Source: Archilochus colubris
Taxonomy: Eukaryota > Chordata > Aves > Apodiformes > Trochilidae
Reading direction: 5' to 3'
Length of the DNA stretch: 64,000 nt
Assembly: GCA_023079485.1 (NCBI GenBank)
Contig: CM041083.1
Coordinates: forward strand, 144,350,052-144,414,051
Shown piece after piece: positions 49,785-60,914 of this stretch. The notes beneath the pieces are model-generated. The model did no database searches, was not told where the DNA came from, and saw nothing but the letters and a program-made list of their open reading frames with translations. How positions within the stretch are numbered: the first letter of the stretch is position 1; each line of letters begins with the position of its first letter. Made by a program: the position numbers and the translations under genes.

Positions 49785-51545
49785 AAATGACAGCTTTTCC
49801 TAAAAAAAAAAAGGTTCTGTGTATCTGAGAGCATGTGAAGAATCAGCACTGAATGCCCAATTACCTCTGTGGAGGAACAGGGCTTAAATACTCAGCTGTT
49901 GTATCACCAGGATGTAGCTATAATATTTTTTAAGTTAGAGAAGAAGTGGATTCCTGCAATGTTTTCTCTTGTATAGGGCAGATAGGTTCTCCCTGTTAGA
50001 TGGAAGTTTCTCATCAGGAGAATCTGGCACATTTTTTAGACTTCCCATAGGTAACATCATGTATGGATGTTGTTGCCAAAGTTATATATGTGTTCCTGGT
50101 GTGATTTTACATAAAATTCTTTAGTAATGCTCCTTTATTAATAGATTAAGGGGATTTTTCTTCATTAGCTAATTTAGCACCTTACTTTTCCTCCATAGGA
50201 AAGAAAAGAGAAACTGAAATAGTTTATTTGGGGATTTTGATACAAAAGAAAAATATTTAGCTTTCAAGTAAGACTCCTCTTTATAATGATGCCAAAATTC
50301 AAATTAAGGATGTCTCAAAAGGCTTTTTTCCCCTTTTGAAAATTGAGTGCCCCATAAAGAATTTTTTTTCCTTCTGAAAATATTTCCCTCCTTGGTTTTT
50401 TTTTTTTTTTTTTTTTTTACTGTTACCTCTATAGTTTGGCTAGTGAACTGAAAACTTAATTATTTGCAGAGCCTTAGGGGTGAGTGACTGGCAGACCTCT
50501 GGGTTCTTCTTTCTCTGGAGTCTATAAAAGAAGAGTGAGAAGCTTTTTTTTTTTAAATTTCATTCATTTAATGTACTCCCCTAACAAATCTAGTCAGGCA
50601 TGACGTGCAAAAGAGTTTGCAAACTCTTTAATTGGTTTAGTGGTTTACATTCATTGAATGCCAAAGGTGGGTTGTTTAAAACTACTTCTTTTTTTTATTT
50701 ATTTTTTCCCCTCTCTCTTAAGTTACAATTAAGTGTTCCCTTCCTAATAATAAAGGTGTTCCCTTTAATAATTATGTTATTAAAAAAAAAGAATTTTAGT
50801 TTCTTAATGGAATGTATCTCTTCATTGTTTTCCTACTGCAGCTTGTTTAATTCCGTTTAATTAGAATGGATATGCAGCTCCAGAATATACATTGTTGCCA
50901 TTGCTTTTTCAACCTTTTGAGTAAAGATGGACCTTTGCATTTTCCAGATTCATTGTAGAAAAAAACAATAAAGTTCTTCTTTAAATTCCTTTCATATTCC
51001 TGTTGTCCTAAAAAATATCCTCATTGTTGGCATAAATATTCCTTATCATTTAATTTCCTGGAAACCTCTAGATGACATCTGTGATAGATGTTAGGAACAT
51101 CTGTTTCTAACTTTCTTCTTAATAAGACAGTTTTAAAATGCTGAAGTAATTTATTTTTTCTCCCCACCATTCAGTTTTGTTTACTGAACCCCTAGAAGTA
51201 GTGCTACAGTCTTTCAGTTAGATATTTACATTTATCAAATCCATAAAGGTTTGGTTACTTGCAAAGTCTTGGCTTTTGTATTTTTTTTTTTAATTTAACT
51301 TTAGAAGCATTTTTAGTATTCTATTTTTAAAATACTTTGAGACAATGGCAAGCTTAGAATTTTAGACTATTTGATCAAGAAGAAAAATTTTAATGTTTTT
51401 CACATTATACCATTCCTTACATTGCTCCTTAGCACTTACAAAAACCTTTTCCTTCTTTTAATGGATTGCAATATAGAAATACTGTGTAAATAGTACTACA
51501 TGGATGATTTTTATACTATGTAAAAAAGTTTAAATAACTATCTGT
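49785..51545. other. AT-rich non-coding sequence, no gene seen
   Basis: Short frames only. It contains a 23-base T run (50396-50418) and several shorter T runs. No element ends were recognised. Confidence 0.6.
50396..50418. repeat. Homopolymer of 23 T
   Basis: Uninterrupted T run with no recognisable retrocopy beside it. Confidence 0.8.
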
Positions 51546-51758
51546 TGTAGTGTAACAAGGCAACCAGGTGCCCCTAATTGCCAGGGAGTGAGCATGAGCT
51601 TGTGTCAAGCCCACCTGTGCCCAGGGGGCAATAAATTGGCCCCCTGGTCCTGCTCATGCGCAGTGGGGGCCCACTCTAACTGGGCACAGGTGGGCTTGAC
51701 ACAAGCTCATGCTCACTCCCTGGCAATTAGGGGCACCTAGTTGCCTTGTTACACTACA
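51546..51758. mobile_element. Compact palindromic (foldback/MITE-like) element of unknown family
   Basis: Two inverted arms of 79 bases (51546-51624 and 51680-51758) match at 78 positions; the one difference is AACCAGG against AACTAGG. The arms end in TGTAGTGTAAC and GTTACACTACA. The 55-base centre holds a second perfect 9-base stem, CCAGGGGGC (51621-51629) with GCCCCCTGG (51639-51647), so the structure is nested. The element is much GC-richer than its AT-rich flanks and has no coding frame. TCTGT occurs at 51541-51545 and 51760-51764, a possible 5-base target duplication if one extra G belongs to the right end; this is weak. Termini do not fit CACTA (wrong orientation), piggyBac or Tc1/mariner. 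A non-autonomous DNA transposon is my best guess; a local inverted duplication or other hairpin locus remains possible. Confidence 0.7.
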
Positions 51759-52224
51759 GTCTGTAGTTTCCTTAACCCTCTTATTTCAAAACAAAACCTT
51801 GTGTCTTTATGAAAATATTCCTACAATTTTTATAGACTTTACTTTCTAGGAAACTGTCTTTGATATGGCATCTCCTGTTTGGTAAAGCCTTTTCAATGAA
51901 TTGTTTCTTCAGCTTTGCATAACCTGCTGCGTTCAGTTTCTTGCAGCATTTTTTATTTGTTCTTAATATTTTAAGCAAATGGTGAAAACAATAATTTTGG
52001 CTGCCTTTCTGGGCAAAGTATTTGCAGTGAGTGATAGTCTCCATAGGAAAATTTGTCTCAATTGTGAGGACAAAAAGGAAGAATGTGTTAAAATATATTA
52101 ATACATGGGCATATATGTGTGTGTATGGATACATGTTTCTCTACATGTGGTGTTATACTCGACTTGGTGGTAGCATCCCAGTTAGGATCCAGCAGTAAAT
52201 TCTTTCATGTAGTGTTCCTTTTTC
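51759..52224. other. Non-coding sequence between two elements
   Basis: AT-rich. The 117-codon minus-strand frame (51781-52134) has no recognisable domain and starts within a (TATG/CATA)-rich patch, so I do not call it a gene. Confidence 0.5.
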
Positions 52225-52640
52225 AGAGAATCATAAGAGGGCTAGGGTTGGAAGGGACATTAAAGACTATCTAGTTCTAACTCCCTGCATGGGCAGGGAC
52301 ACTTCCCATTAGATCCCTTGGACACTTGGGAGGGAGGGGGCAGCCACAGCTTCTTTGGGCACCCTGTGCCAGTGTCCCACCACCCTCATAGGAAAGAATT
52401 TTTTACTAATGTCTAACTTAAATCTCCCACTTTCAGGTTATAACCATTTTCCTTTGTCTTCTCACTGCACACCTGTGTAAAAAGCCCTACCTCACCTTTC
52501 TTGCAGGCCACTTTCAGACATTGGAAAGCTGCTATGAGGTCAATTCTCAGCCTCCACTTCTCTAGGCTGAACAACTCCAACATCCTCAGTGTAACCTCAT
52601 AGAGGAGGTGCTCCAACCCTCAGATCATGTTATTGGGCTT
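52225..52640 (-). mobile_element. CR1 LINE 3' fragment, older subfamily
   Basis: On the plus strand: AGAGAATCATAAGAGGGC (decayed octamers), GGTTGGAAGGGACATTAAAG, then CCTGCATGGGCAGGGACAC. It continues into the antisense ORF2 tail (GAAAGAATTTTTTACTAATG, TTCTCTAGGCTGAACAACTCC, GGAGGTGCTCCAACCC). The 67-codon minus-strand frame 52413-52616 retains a LELFSLEKWRLRIDLIAAF block related to the family's EKRRLRGDL motif. Frames are otherwise broken. The GGGCAGGGACAC signature groups it with the 17.1 and 59.5 kb tails. Confidence 0.92.
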
Positions 52641-55600
52641 TTGTCAGAAAAATTCATTATCCTTTTTCCTTTCAATGTGTTCTGGGATGGCAGCAGTTTG
52701 TCTTACGTTTTACATATTTTACACAAGCTCTTGCAAACCTTTATGGGTCAGGATGTTGTGTGACCAGGGCTTGCGTGACCATTACCAGGCCACAAGTAAA
52801 ATTTGCAAACTTTTAGAGTTTATTTCTCCACATTTTCCAAGCTGTGTTTTCCAACATTTATTTTCTTTTAGGTACAATATAAATTTTTTCACACATATCA
52901 AATGCTTAGCTATTCATCTACTTTTCCAAAATTTTATGTAAGATCTTTTAGCTGTCTAGCTTGAGCCACATTATAGGAATCTTATTTTCTGAAGTGAACA
53001 ATTATATCATGGAAATGTGTGCTTCTCTAATTTATGCCTCTCTAATTTGTATCAAATTGTATGTTATTGTATTATTAGTACCAGGATTCAATTCTTGTAA
53101 ATCTATTCTGACTGTCTCTGATCAGGTTTTCATTTCTTATTCCATCTGTTTTTAATTTTAGAGCTCTTGTTAGTGTGTTGTTTTTTCTGGGGTTTTTTGG
53201 GTTTTGTTTGTTTGGGTTGGTTTGGTTTTTGTTTTTTTATTGTTTGTTTTGTTTTGTATTTCTCTCGTATGCCTTCCTCACACTCTAATTACTGCTAGCT
53301 AATTATTAATTATATGTATCTGCTTGGCTACTGATCACCTGGAATCAAATTTGCAATCAAAAGTGTGTAAAATTGCTTGAGATTTTCTAGAAATTCCTGG
53401 TGCCACCTATTGGCTAAAATGTAAAAATGCAGCTGTAACTCAGCATAAAAGCAAACCTGGTGTGTACAGAACTATTGAAGCAGGGTATTAATTAGTGAAT
53501 TACTAAAATTCTTTTGCATATATGAGTCAGTGTCAGGCTCATTATTTAGAGACATATGATAAATTGAAATATATATTGATAATGTGTAGAGTACCAAAGA
53601 TATCACACGTTACGAAGCTCAAGTAATTTTATAAATGTTTAAAATACTTTCTGTATTTAAAGGATTCAAATAAATATCAACACTCCTCAATTGCAAACTT
53701 CATTAATTTAACATTGTGAATATTGGATATGGTAGCTCCTGATTCTTTCCATTACTTTCTTTTACTCTTAACTTTGTGTTCTTATTAAGGACTGTGTATG
53801 AAGTTTAAATACATTTCTCATTAACAGCAGTTGAGTGGACTCACTTTATTATGAAATATAAACCCCCTCTTAATCAGTGGTTTGAAATGGGCTTTATTAT
53901 ATGGATATAAAGATACATATAGACTTTCTTTAACTTATAGTTATATTGAACAGATAAAATTTTGTGCAGAAAGTTATTATATTTTTACCAATCTGGTCAA
54001 AGTAGGTAGCAACAAGGGAGTCATGTGTAGCACATTTGCAAGCACAGATGATTTTACTTCACAGCACAGAAATGGTGAATTTACAGAGCTGCAGATACAG
54101 AAATGGATTTGGCCCATTCACTCTCACACTTGATCCCAGTCTGACACAGGGAATGAGTTGGAAGTGTCTGTGGAGCAGATCTCATGGATGGTTCTGAAAA
54201 CATAAAGATGCCTGGAAAATTAATGTATCCCAAAGAAGCCTTATTTCCCCAGGAAATATTCCATGGCAAGAGGGGTTTAGGAGTGGCACAATGTTGTTTT
54301 CAGACTATAAGATGATTCCTTGCCCAAAGTTTTCATCAGTTATCAGAGTGAATCAGGGCTCAGTGAAGGTGAATATAACTCACCAAATCTTTAATAAACA
54401 AAATAAATATAGATACTTAAACCAGCATGGGAATGAACAGTTGAGGGTTTAATTTAGGTCAACTCCATCCCATCCATTCCCTCTTGGTTCTATATTATAG
54501 GATATTATATTGGCTCATTTGTTTACTTGTGAGACTTCTATTGGATTACACCGTCTGGTGGCCCTGCAGTGGTTGTAAGTGAAGTTTTATTTGTGTGATT
54601 ATGTCTGGGTTAATGAGATGAATTTATGGATAATTGTGGTTGACAACTGAAGTCCTGGCAATGATGATGGATGATTAATTACTATCAAGTACCTCTCTTG
54701 GTATACCTACAGTATGAAATCAATTTTGTTTCACAAATATGTAATACTTAATTAGGTGAATTACCTAATTGTTTCATTCTGATTTAGAGTAATATATGAC
54801 TTGATTTCTGAACTCATCTGACCTCTTAGGAAGGTCTTCATGTATGTAGGACATCTGTCTGATAGTGATCTTCCCTCTAAGAGATAGCATTTAGATTTTA
54901 AGCTGAACAAGAAGTATTGTTAGAAATCTGAGATAAAGCACTGTACGAGTTGTTGCTTCTTCAGAAAAATCCATAAACAAAGCAAACTTCAGAAAAGCCT
55001 TAGTTTTTATCCTTTGTGATTATCTACTGTACTTGTTTTCTAAGAGTCAAAAATTGTAGCACTCTCCATCTCACAATCTATTTGGATAGGAAGAAAATAC
55101 ACATCTGACTGTTGGACCTCCTGTGCTTTACAGATAGGAAAAATACAGCCACTGCAGATGTGTTTGTAGTTTCGAAGTCATGTCAACACAGTTTTAGAAA
55201 ACAGGGAGATTGCTGCTAACTTTTTTTGGGTAGCTTTTAACACATTATTTTGTTCTTGTTGTGGTCCTTTGCTTCTTGCTCTGCAATTTTGAACTTGCAA
55301 GTTCTTGAAGGAAGCATTCAGCACAATGGTCTGTCCTCCAAAATGGTTGTGGAAATGTGCAGTACTCCATAGCTCTAGCATATTGGAGTACAAAGGAATG
55401 TTAGTGAAATGGGAGGCCTAGTGAAATTATATGTGGTCCTGACCTACTCTTGACCTATATATATTTTACTTTGGGAGTATGTCGTTAACTTTGTCTCAAC
55501 ACTCAGGCTGCTTGATTTGTATTGCACAATTTACCTCTGTATGATGTTTTTATAAAATTAATCTGGGAGGTAAATAGCGTGTTATGTGAATACTTGTGCT

Positions 55601-55825
55601 TGTTTTACTGAGATGCAAGGTGGCAGATTGTAGTTCTGCAGTTATACAGCTACCTGATTTCACTGAAATGAAGTATCTTACAAACTGTTTTCATTCCTGA
55701 AGCGGATTGCAGGAAAACGGCTTCTTCTTACATAACAGTCCTGTTCCTTATGTGTAGAATAGAAAAGTCAAATCTATTTATGTTAATGTCAGAAATAATT
55801 TTGCCTCTTTCTCTCTTTCAGTCCT
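52641..55825. other. AT-rich non-coding sequence, no gene seen
   Basis: Frames of 104 codons or fewer, without domains. A T/G-rich simple tract lies at 53.18-53.26 kb. The 3' part runs into a pyrimidine tract next to the GC-richer segment at 55.83 kb. Confidence 0.6.
53178..53262 (+). repeat. T/G-rich simple sequence
   Basis: T runs separated by G, GG and GTTTG units. Similar to the tracts at 31.2, 45.0 and 45.6 kb. Confidence 0.75.
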
Positions 55826-56171
55826 CATGGTCAAGCGAGGAAGATTTACTCTTTGCTCCTCCCTGAGGAGGGTTAGACCCCTCCGGAGTGGTTCCAAAGT
55901 TCCACTTGGACTGCAGCTGAAAGGCAGGGAGGCCACCACAGGCATAAAGGCCCCACTGGGACCACAAAATATGTGTGTTAGACATAGTGTAACCGAGGGA
56001 AATTACTTTCCCAAGGAAAAATGTAAGAAGAGGTGGTGTTCCTCCTGCCCACCTGCTGCATCAGCTGTGTGGGCCCTGCCCTGGCTGAGCCAGCAGCAGC
56101 AGCAGGGTATGAAATGCCACCCACCCCAGGAGGCTCTCTCCTTGCACCTGCCCAGCTTGCCTGGCCATTGA
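55822..56171 (+). other. GC-richer segment with an open frame after an acceptor-like site
   Basis: A pyrimidine tract ending TTTCTCTCTTTCAG (to 55821) resembles a splice acceptor and is followed six bases later by ATG. The 114-codon frame from 55827 begins MVKRGRFTLCSSLRRVRPL, contains a (CAG)5 run read as QQQQQ near codon 90, and ends LPSLPGH-stop. I recognise no family. Base composition differs from the surrounding AT-rich DNA. There is no nearby AATAAA or clear donor site, and an opposing minus-strand frame of similar length exists. It could be an orphan or non-coding exon, an unrecognised old repeat, or chance. I do not call a gene. Confidence 0.25.
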
Positions 56172-56234
56172 AGAGCAATATCACTGAGAAATCACAAACA
56201 TAAAGTGCCATTATAGCAACCCAGGGTTTAGGTT

Positions 56235-56413
56235 TTCTGACCAGAATAATGCTTAACCTCTCTATTTTGGCTTCTCTGTGTGTTAAATGGGGCTCAGGAT
56301 AATTACTTCCTTTCCTCACAGAGGTGTTGTGAGAATTAATTAGTTAACGTTTGCACGGTGCTTCCAAGATGCAAAGTGCTATACATGTGCTAATTGGTTT
56401 GATTATTATTAGC
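56235..56413 (+). mobile_element. Ancient MIR-like CORE-SINE
   Basis: The order of blocks follows MIR: GCTTAACCTCTCTATTTTGG, then TGTTAAATGGGG, then CTCACAGAGGTGTTGTGAG. After these come AATTAATTAGTTAACG, GATGCAAAGTGCTATACATG and a tail ending GATTATTATTAG. This is the MIR core and 3' end in its non-mammalian amniote form (turtles and crocodilians have well-preserved relatives). The tRNA-derived head is not recognisable. Its survival in readable form is notable given how old MIRs are in birds. Identification is by eye, from memory of the family. Confidence 0.75.
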
Positions 56414-57476
56414 TGTATGTCATTTGCACTGTCAGGAAACCCACACATGAGTAATCCAGTCCAACAGTTCAGTTTTACATACTGCATCCTAGTCAATGGA
56501 TAAGAAATGCCTCTCATAAAAGAAACGGTAGGTGAAATAAAGGTGTGTATTGTGTAGCTAAAGAGGTTTGCCACCCAAGAGTGCCATTTTCATCCTGTAA
56601 ACATTAACAAAATACTGCTGTAGTGGGTTTTAATTCTCAAAGCAACCATGAAGGCTGTTTTGCCATTTATGCATTCTTGGCACTGTATTTTCAATTACTG
56701 GGAAAATTTAAAAGTACCTAGAAAATGACCTTTGGATAGGAGGTAGCATCCCACCAGATATGCATGTGTCTGTAATCAGGCTTGTAGATTTGGATATAAT
56801 TATGCCATTGTCAGTAAGTCTCTCTCTTCATAGGTGTTTCCAGCAGCATCATTCATAAGATAAAGATGTTTTGACCTTATATATCTAAGAAGTGTTCTCT
56901 GAACGTATGTCCCAGGGTAGGACTTTTGTGTGGAGCAGAAAAGATGTACTGTAAAGAAATGATTGAGCTTTCATGAGAACTATAACACATGAAAACTAGT
57001 TTTATCTCAAGGTCAGTCACAGTATCTGTTTTGAGAAGCAGAGACCAAGGCAATATTATGGATATACTAAGTAGGGGAAAAAAGAGAAATACCTTATATA
57101 AATCACTGCAAAAAGCAAGTCTGCCAAAGGAAGCTCTTATAATAGGATAGGTGATGGTCCCTATGCTATCCTCTTTCATGAAATTTTCATAATCAGTACT
57201 AAGTGCAACTCATTCGTCTCTCCACTCTCTCTGGCCTTCCCAGCATCTTATCTATTCCCCTTCCCTAGTCTCATCATCTCCATGTAATTCTTCCATTTAT
57301 TCTATTTTATCTTCATCCTGTCTTGATTCATCCTGTTTCTTGGTGTTATATGCTTTTCCTTGTCTTTTCTATAATGCCTTTTTATGTCTACAATTTTCTG
57401 CTATTCATGCTTTCCCGCAACTGCTTTATGGCTTTCTTCTCCATTTTTTATGTTTTTTTCCCTAGCATGAATATTT

Positions 57477-57620
57477 CTTTTTTTTAGTTTTTCCCCTTTT
57501 CTCTGTCCCTTCCCTCCAAGCCCTTCCCTTTCTCCTACCTCTCTTCCCCTTCCCTTACCTCTTCCCCTTCCCCCCCCCCTTACCCTGTATCTACCTTTTC
57601 CCCTTCTCCTTCTCACACAT
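57477..57620. repeat. Pyrimidine-rich (C/T) tract with a ten-C run
   Basis: Dominated by CCCTT and CTTCC units, with ten consecutive C at 57570-57579 preceded by CCCC at 57564-57567. The minus strand therefore carries G-runs with G-quadruplex potential and reads as an Arg/Gly-rich false frame. Confidence 0.8.
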
Positions 57621-58528
57621 CATAAATTAGATGACTCTCCTGTAATAATACTGCATTTCATGGAATACTAATAGAATTGTGGGTTATGTTTTTATGTCTT
57701 GAAAGCACTTAGGTTTGTGGGAGGAGACGATTGTTACAGTCATAAAACACTCTGGGGCTGGGAATATAATTCCTCTCTGATCTCTGTGCCTAAACTCTCT
57801 CTGATTTCAGTCAGGGTAACCACATGCTTAAGGGTGATGTACATGCTATGACAAACCCACCTCAGTCCAGCATTTCAGATCCCTAGTATATTTGCATGAT
57901 TTATGTACAATAAAAGACAACTGAGTAGTAAGAAAGCCTTTTTGGTTGGGAAGGGTTTTTCCCAAATAGTTCAGCTGAACCTGTTAATATACAAACTGCT
58001 CACCCTTGAAGATTGGATCTTCATTTCATGAATTGTGCTAGCAGCCACACAATTACTTGACCCCAGTTCATGAATTGCCCCTTTTTAGAAAGGAATAAGG
58101 ACTGAAAAGGAACTGGTAACTTCTGTAGGCACTCTTAATAAATCTGATTTACTACCAGTCATTCAATGCGAAGATGCTTCATCATCTGAAATGAGATACA
58201 GTGTGGTGATCATGGTGGAAATCCATCACCTGGAGGTGGCTGCTGGCATCTGTATTGTAGGGAACAAATAGATGTGGAAGCTAAGAACTGGCTAAATTGG
58301 CTCTTCTAGCTCTATAAGAGATTTGTGGCTGTTGCCTGACTTTTCATTTGTTTCTTAAAATTATGTTGAATGTTTTCAGACATGCTGATCAAACATCTTT
58401 TCTTTCTTCCCTGTCTTTTTGTGCTCTTGCACTTCTGCAAAGCTGGAAAGAAGAGAAAGAAAAGTTATAGAGTGCATGCTTGCCCATGTGAACGTGAGGT
58501 CATGCATGTGTGTATGTGTATTTATGTA

Positions 58529-58568
58529 TATATATATATAAAAAAAAATATAAATATATATATATATG
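58529..58568. repeat. (TA)n microsatellite broken by an A run
   Basis: TATATATATATATA, then nine A, then ATATATATATATATGTATATG. Simple sequence. Confidence 0.85.
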
Positions 58569-59519
58569 TATATGCATGTTTAAATTTGGCCATGCAAGAT
58601 TTGAAATACATTTGGAATGCAAGATGGGAATCTAATTTAATATTCACACAATCTTATGAAGTAATTTTTATTATGGTTGCTATCAGAAATACCCACCTTT
58701 CTTTGCTGAGGGCTTTGCCTTTTGGCAAAGACAGAGAAGAATATAGTGAAGAAACTTCTTTAAAAAACACAAAGAAAAGTGACCTCAGAGTAGCTGTAAG
58801 TCAGTGAAAAGGAAACAAATTATATTGTAGTTGCTGAATCCCTCAGAAGATTTCTAATGAAATCTTTTTTCATGGGAGAATCGTATTCAGGAAATGCTTT
58901 TTATGGTGTCACACCCCCAGTTGCTGAGATTTCTGGATCTGATCTTTGGTTTTTTGTTTCTCAGCTGTTGAATCACTGTCTTTGGAATGTTTACTTCTCA
59001 GTCCAAACCCATGATATTCACACTAAAAAGACAGATTTTAGTTTGTATAAATTCATGGTGCTTTCTCACTTATAGAACCATCTTTCCTATATATGTGAAT
59101 ATTTAAGTCAGATTTAAGTACCCACTTTTTTGTGTTCTGCATGTCAGCTGCATGTATTTTGATATATGGTTCTATGTCTAATTATAAAAATAGCAATCAG
59201 ATTTCCCATCTTGTGAAGTAAATCTGAAATTCCTTTACAATCAAATGTAGCCTTCAGGGAACAATGTGAACACATTATTAAAAAAAAATAGTAGTGATAC
59301 AAAAGTTATTCAGCAACAGTCATCTCCCTGAAGATTCTGCTTTCTTCAATGCCTATCAAGCATCTTTCTATCAAGCATCAACAAGAAAATTGGAAAGATC
59401 TTTTTTTAGCAAGTGAAGGACTCACTGAGTAAAAATATAGCTGCACAAGATTCGTGCATTCTAAATGCATGAAAAATAAATTTTGGCTGCCCCCTCCCAA
59501 TTTAGCATAAATTGACTGC

Positions 59520-59684
59520 CCCCTCTCTGGAATTGGCCCTCTCTCCCTGGAAGTGTTCAAGGCCAGGTTGGATGGGGCCTTGAGCAACCTGGTCTAGTGG
59601 GAGTGTCCCTGCCCATGCAGGGGAGTTGGAACTACATGATCTTTAAGGTCTCTTCCAACTGTGTCTATTCTATGATTCTACGAT
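59520..59684 (+). mobile_element. CR1 LINE, short 3' tail
   Basis: Only the last codons and 3' UTR remain: CTCCCTGGAAGTGTTCAAGG, GGTTGGATGGGGCCTTGAGC, GGAGTGTCCCTGCCCATGC, CTTTAAGGTCTCTTCCAAC and two octamers (ATTCTATGATTCTACGAT). Severely 5'-truncated. Same tail type as 17.1 and 28.3 kb. Confidence 0.92.
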
Positions 59685-60849
59685 AAAGACAACTTTTTTT
59701 TGCCATAAAAATTCACAGCGTTCCTACTACAAGGACACTAATTTAAATTCCTTTCTAATGTTTGTATTTTTTAGTTTTGGTACATTAAACGGTCTTCTTT
59801 CTTAGTTGGTAGCTAATGTCTCATGGGTTTATGGCAATTTCATGTATTTTACATTTTTATAGTCTTTTTGCTTTTTAGAGGTACATATCAACGTCCTGTG
59901 ATTTAGATGGTGGCAGAAAATACAGAAGTTCTTTTTAGCTTTGACCTCAACAGTGGGCAGACCATTATAATTGGGAAGCTAAAAAGACTGAAGTCTTACT
60001 CTTGGAATTTCTATGTAGCATTACAGCAGTGCTGCTTCTGGAGTTGACCTTTGCTTACTAACTATTAAATATAGAAATATTTTTTAAACATAACATATAG
60101 AAATGTTGTAAGCTACAAACATATCTATACTTCACATGTTCTAACAGATTTTGAATTAATAGCTATGATTAGTTACTTTGGAGCCCTCATGTGTATTGAT
60201 GTTAAGCCATAAATAACAGCAAATGCTGCCAGTGCAGGGATTTAACTTAAAAGCAGAGGCTGACCTAACGTTATGGATTTTCAGAAGAAGAGAAAGCACA
60301 GAAGTACTGAGAGACAATAGTAGTTTGTCAGTTTAATCTTTTTGTGAGTGCATTAGTAAAAAGATAAATACTGTGATGTTACCGGACTTACAGTAGTAGT
60401 TCCAGTGAATAAAGATATTGTGTATAATTTTGCTTTGTTCAAGGACCCAGAATCTCGACTCTTTCTTCTTGAAAGAAGCTACTTTTAAAACTAAGGGAGG
60501 CAGATTTCCTTTTCTACAAAACATAAATACACAAAACCTTTATGAAATTTGGTAGATCTGGATTGCTTTTCAAAGAACAGTCTTGCTAAATGTTGCCTTC
60601 ACAGAGAAATTGGAGAGTAATGAGTTACATTTGTAAGAAACAGCTGCACAATAGCCAATATATTAAAAAATAAAAATAAAAAAGGAAAACAGAGAAACAA
60701 AACAAACAAACAAAAACTACAAAGGGAAAAAAAGGCCAACCTAAAGAAAATGTTTTCCTGACTGATTGCACAATGCTAAAGCCAGGCCTTTCATAGAAGC
60801 CATAACCATACACAAGACCATTATGTACTGAAACTGAGGATATAGTCCT
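59685..60849. other. AT-rich non-coding sequence, no gene seen
   Basis: Short frames only. An A-rich patch (60.66-60.73 kb, AAACAAAC units) lies about 120 bases upstream of the long CR1. Confidence 0.6.
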
Positions 60850-60914
60850 CAAGGACAAAGGAGTCCACAAAGGCTGGAACTCTCAAGAGGGAAATCCTTA
60901 AGGCACAGGCACAA

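Larger units (their letters stand above)
56414..59519. other. Non-coding sequence with pyrimidine and TA repeats
   Basis: No coding signal. It contains the CT-rich tract at 57.48-57.62 kb and the TA-rich microsatellite at 58.53 kb. The 145-codon frame 58370-58807 passes through the TA repeat and has no domain. Confidence 0.55.

Noticed and set aside
51546..51758. Reading the palindromic element as a solo LTR because it starts TG and ends CA
   Set aside because: LTRs do not have 79-base inverted arms; no polyadenylation signal or LTR-like internal order is present.
51781..52134. 117-codon minus-strand frame beside the palindromic element, considered as a possible transposase remnant
   Set aside because: It contains no DDE/DDD-like or zinc-finger pattern and its N-terminal part comes from a TATG-rich patch.
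58370..58807. 145-codon frame with a hydrophobic start, considered as a small secreted or membrane protein
   Set aside because: It runs through a TA/A microsatellite and has no other support; the hydrophobic start comes from T-rich DNA.
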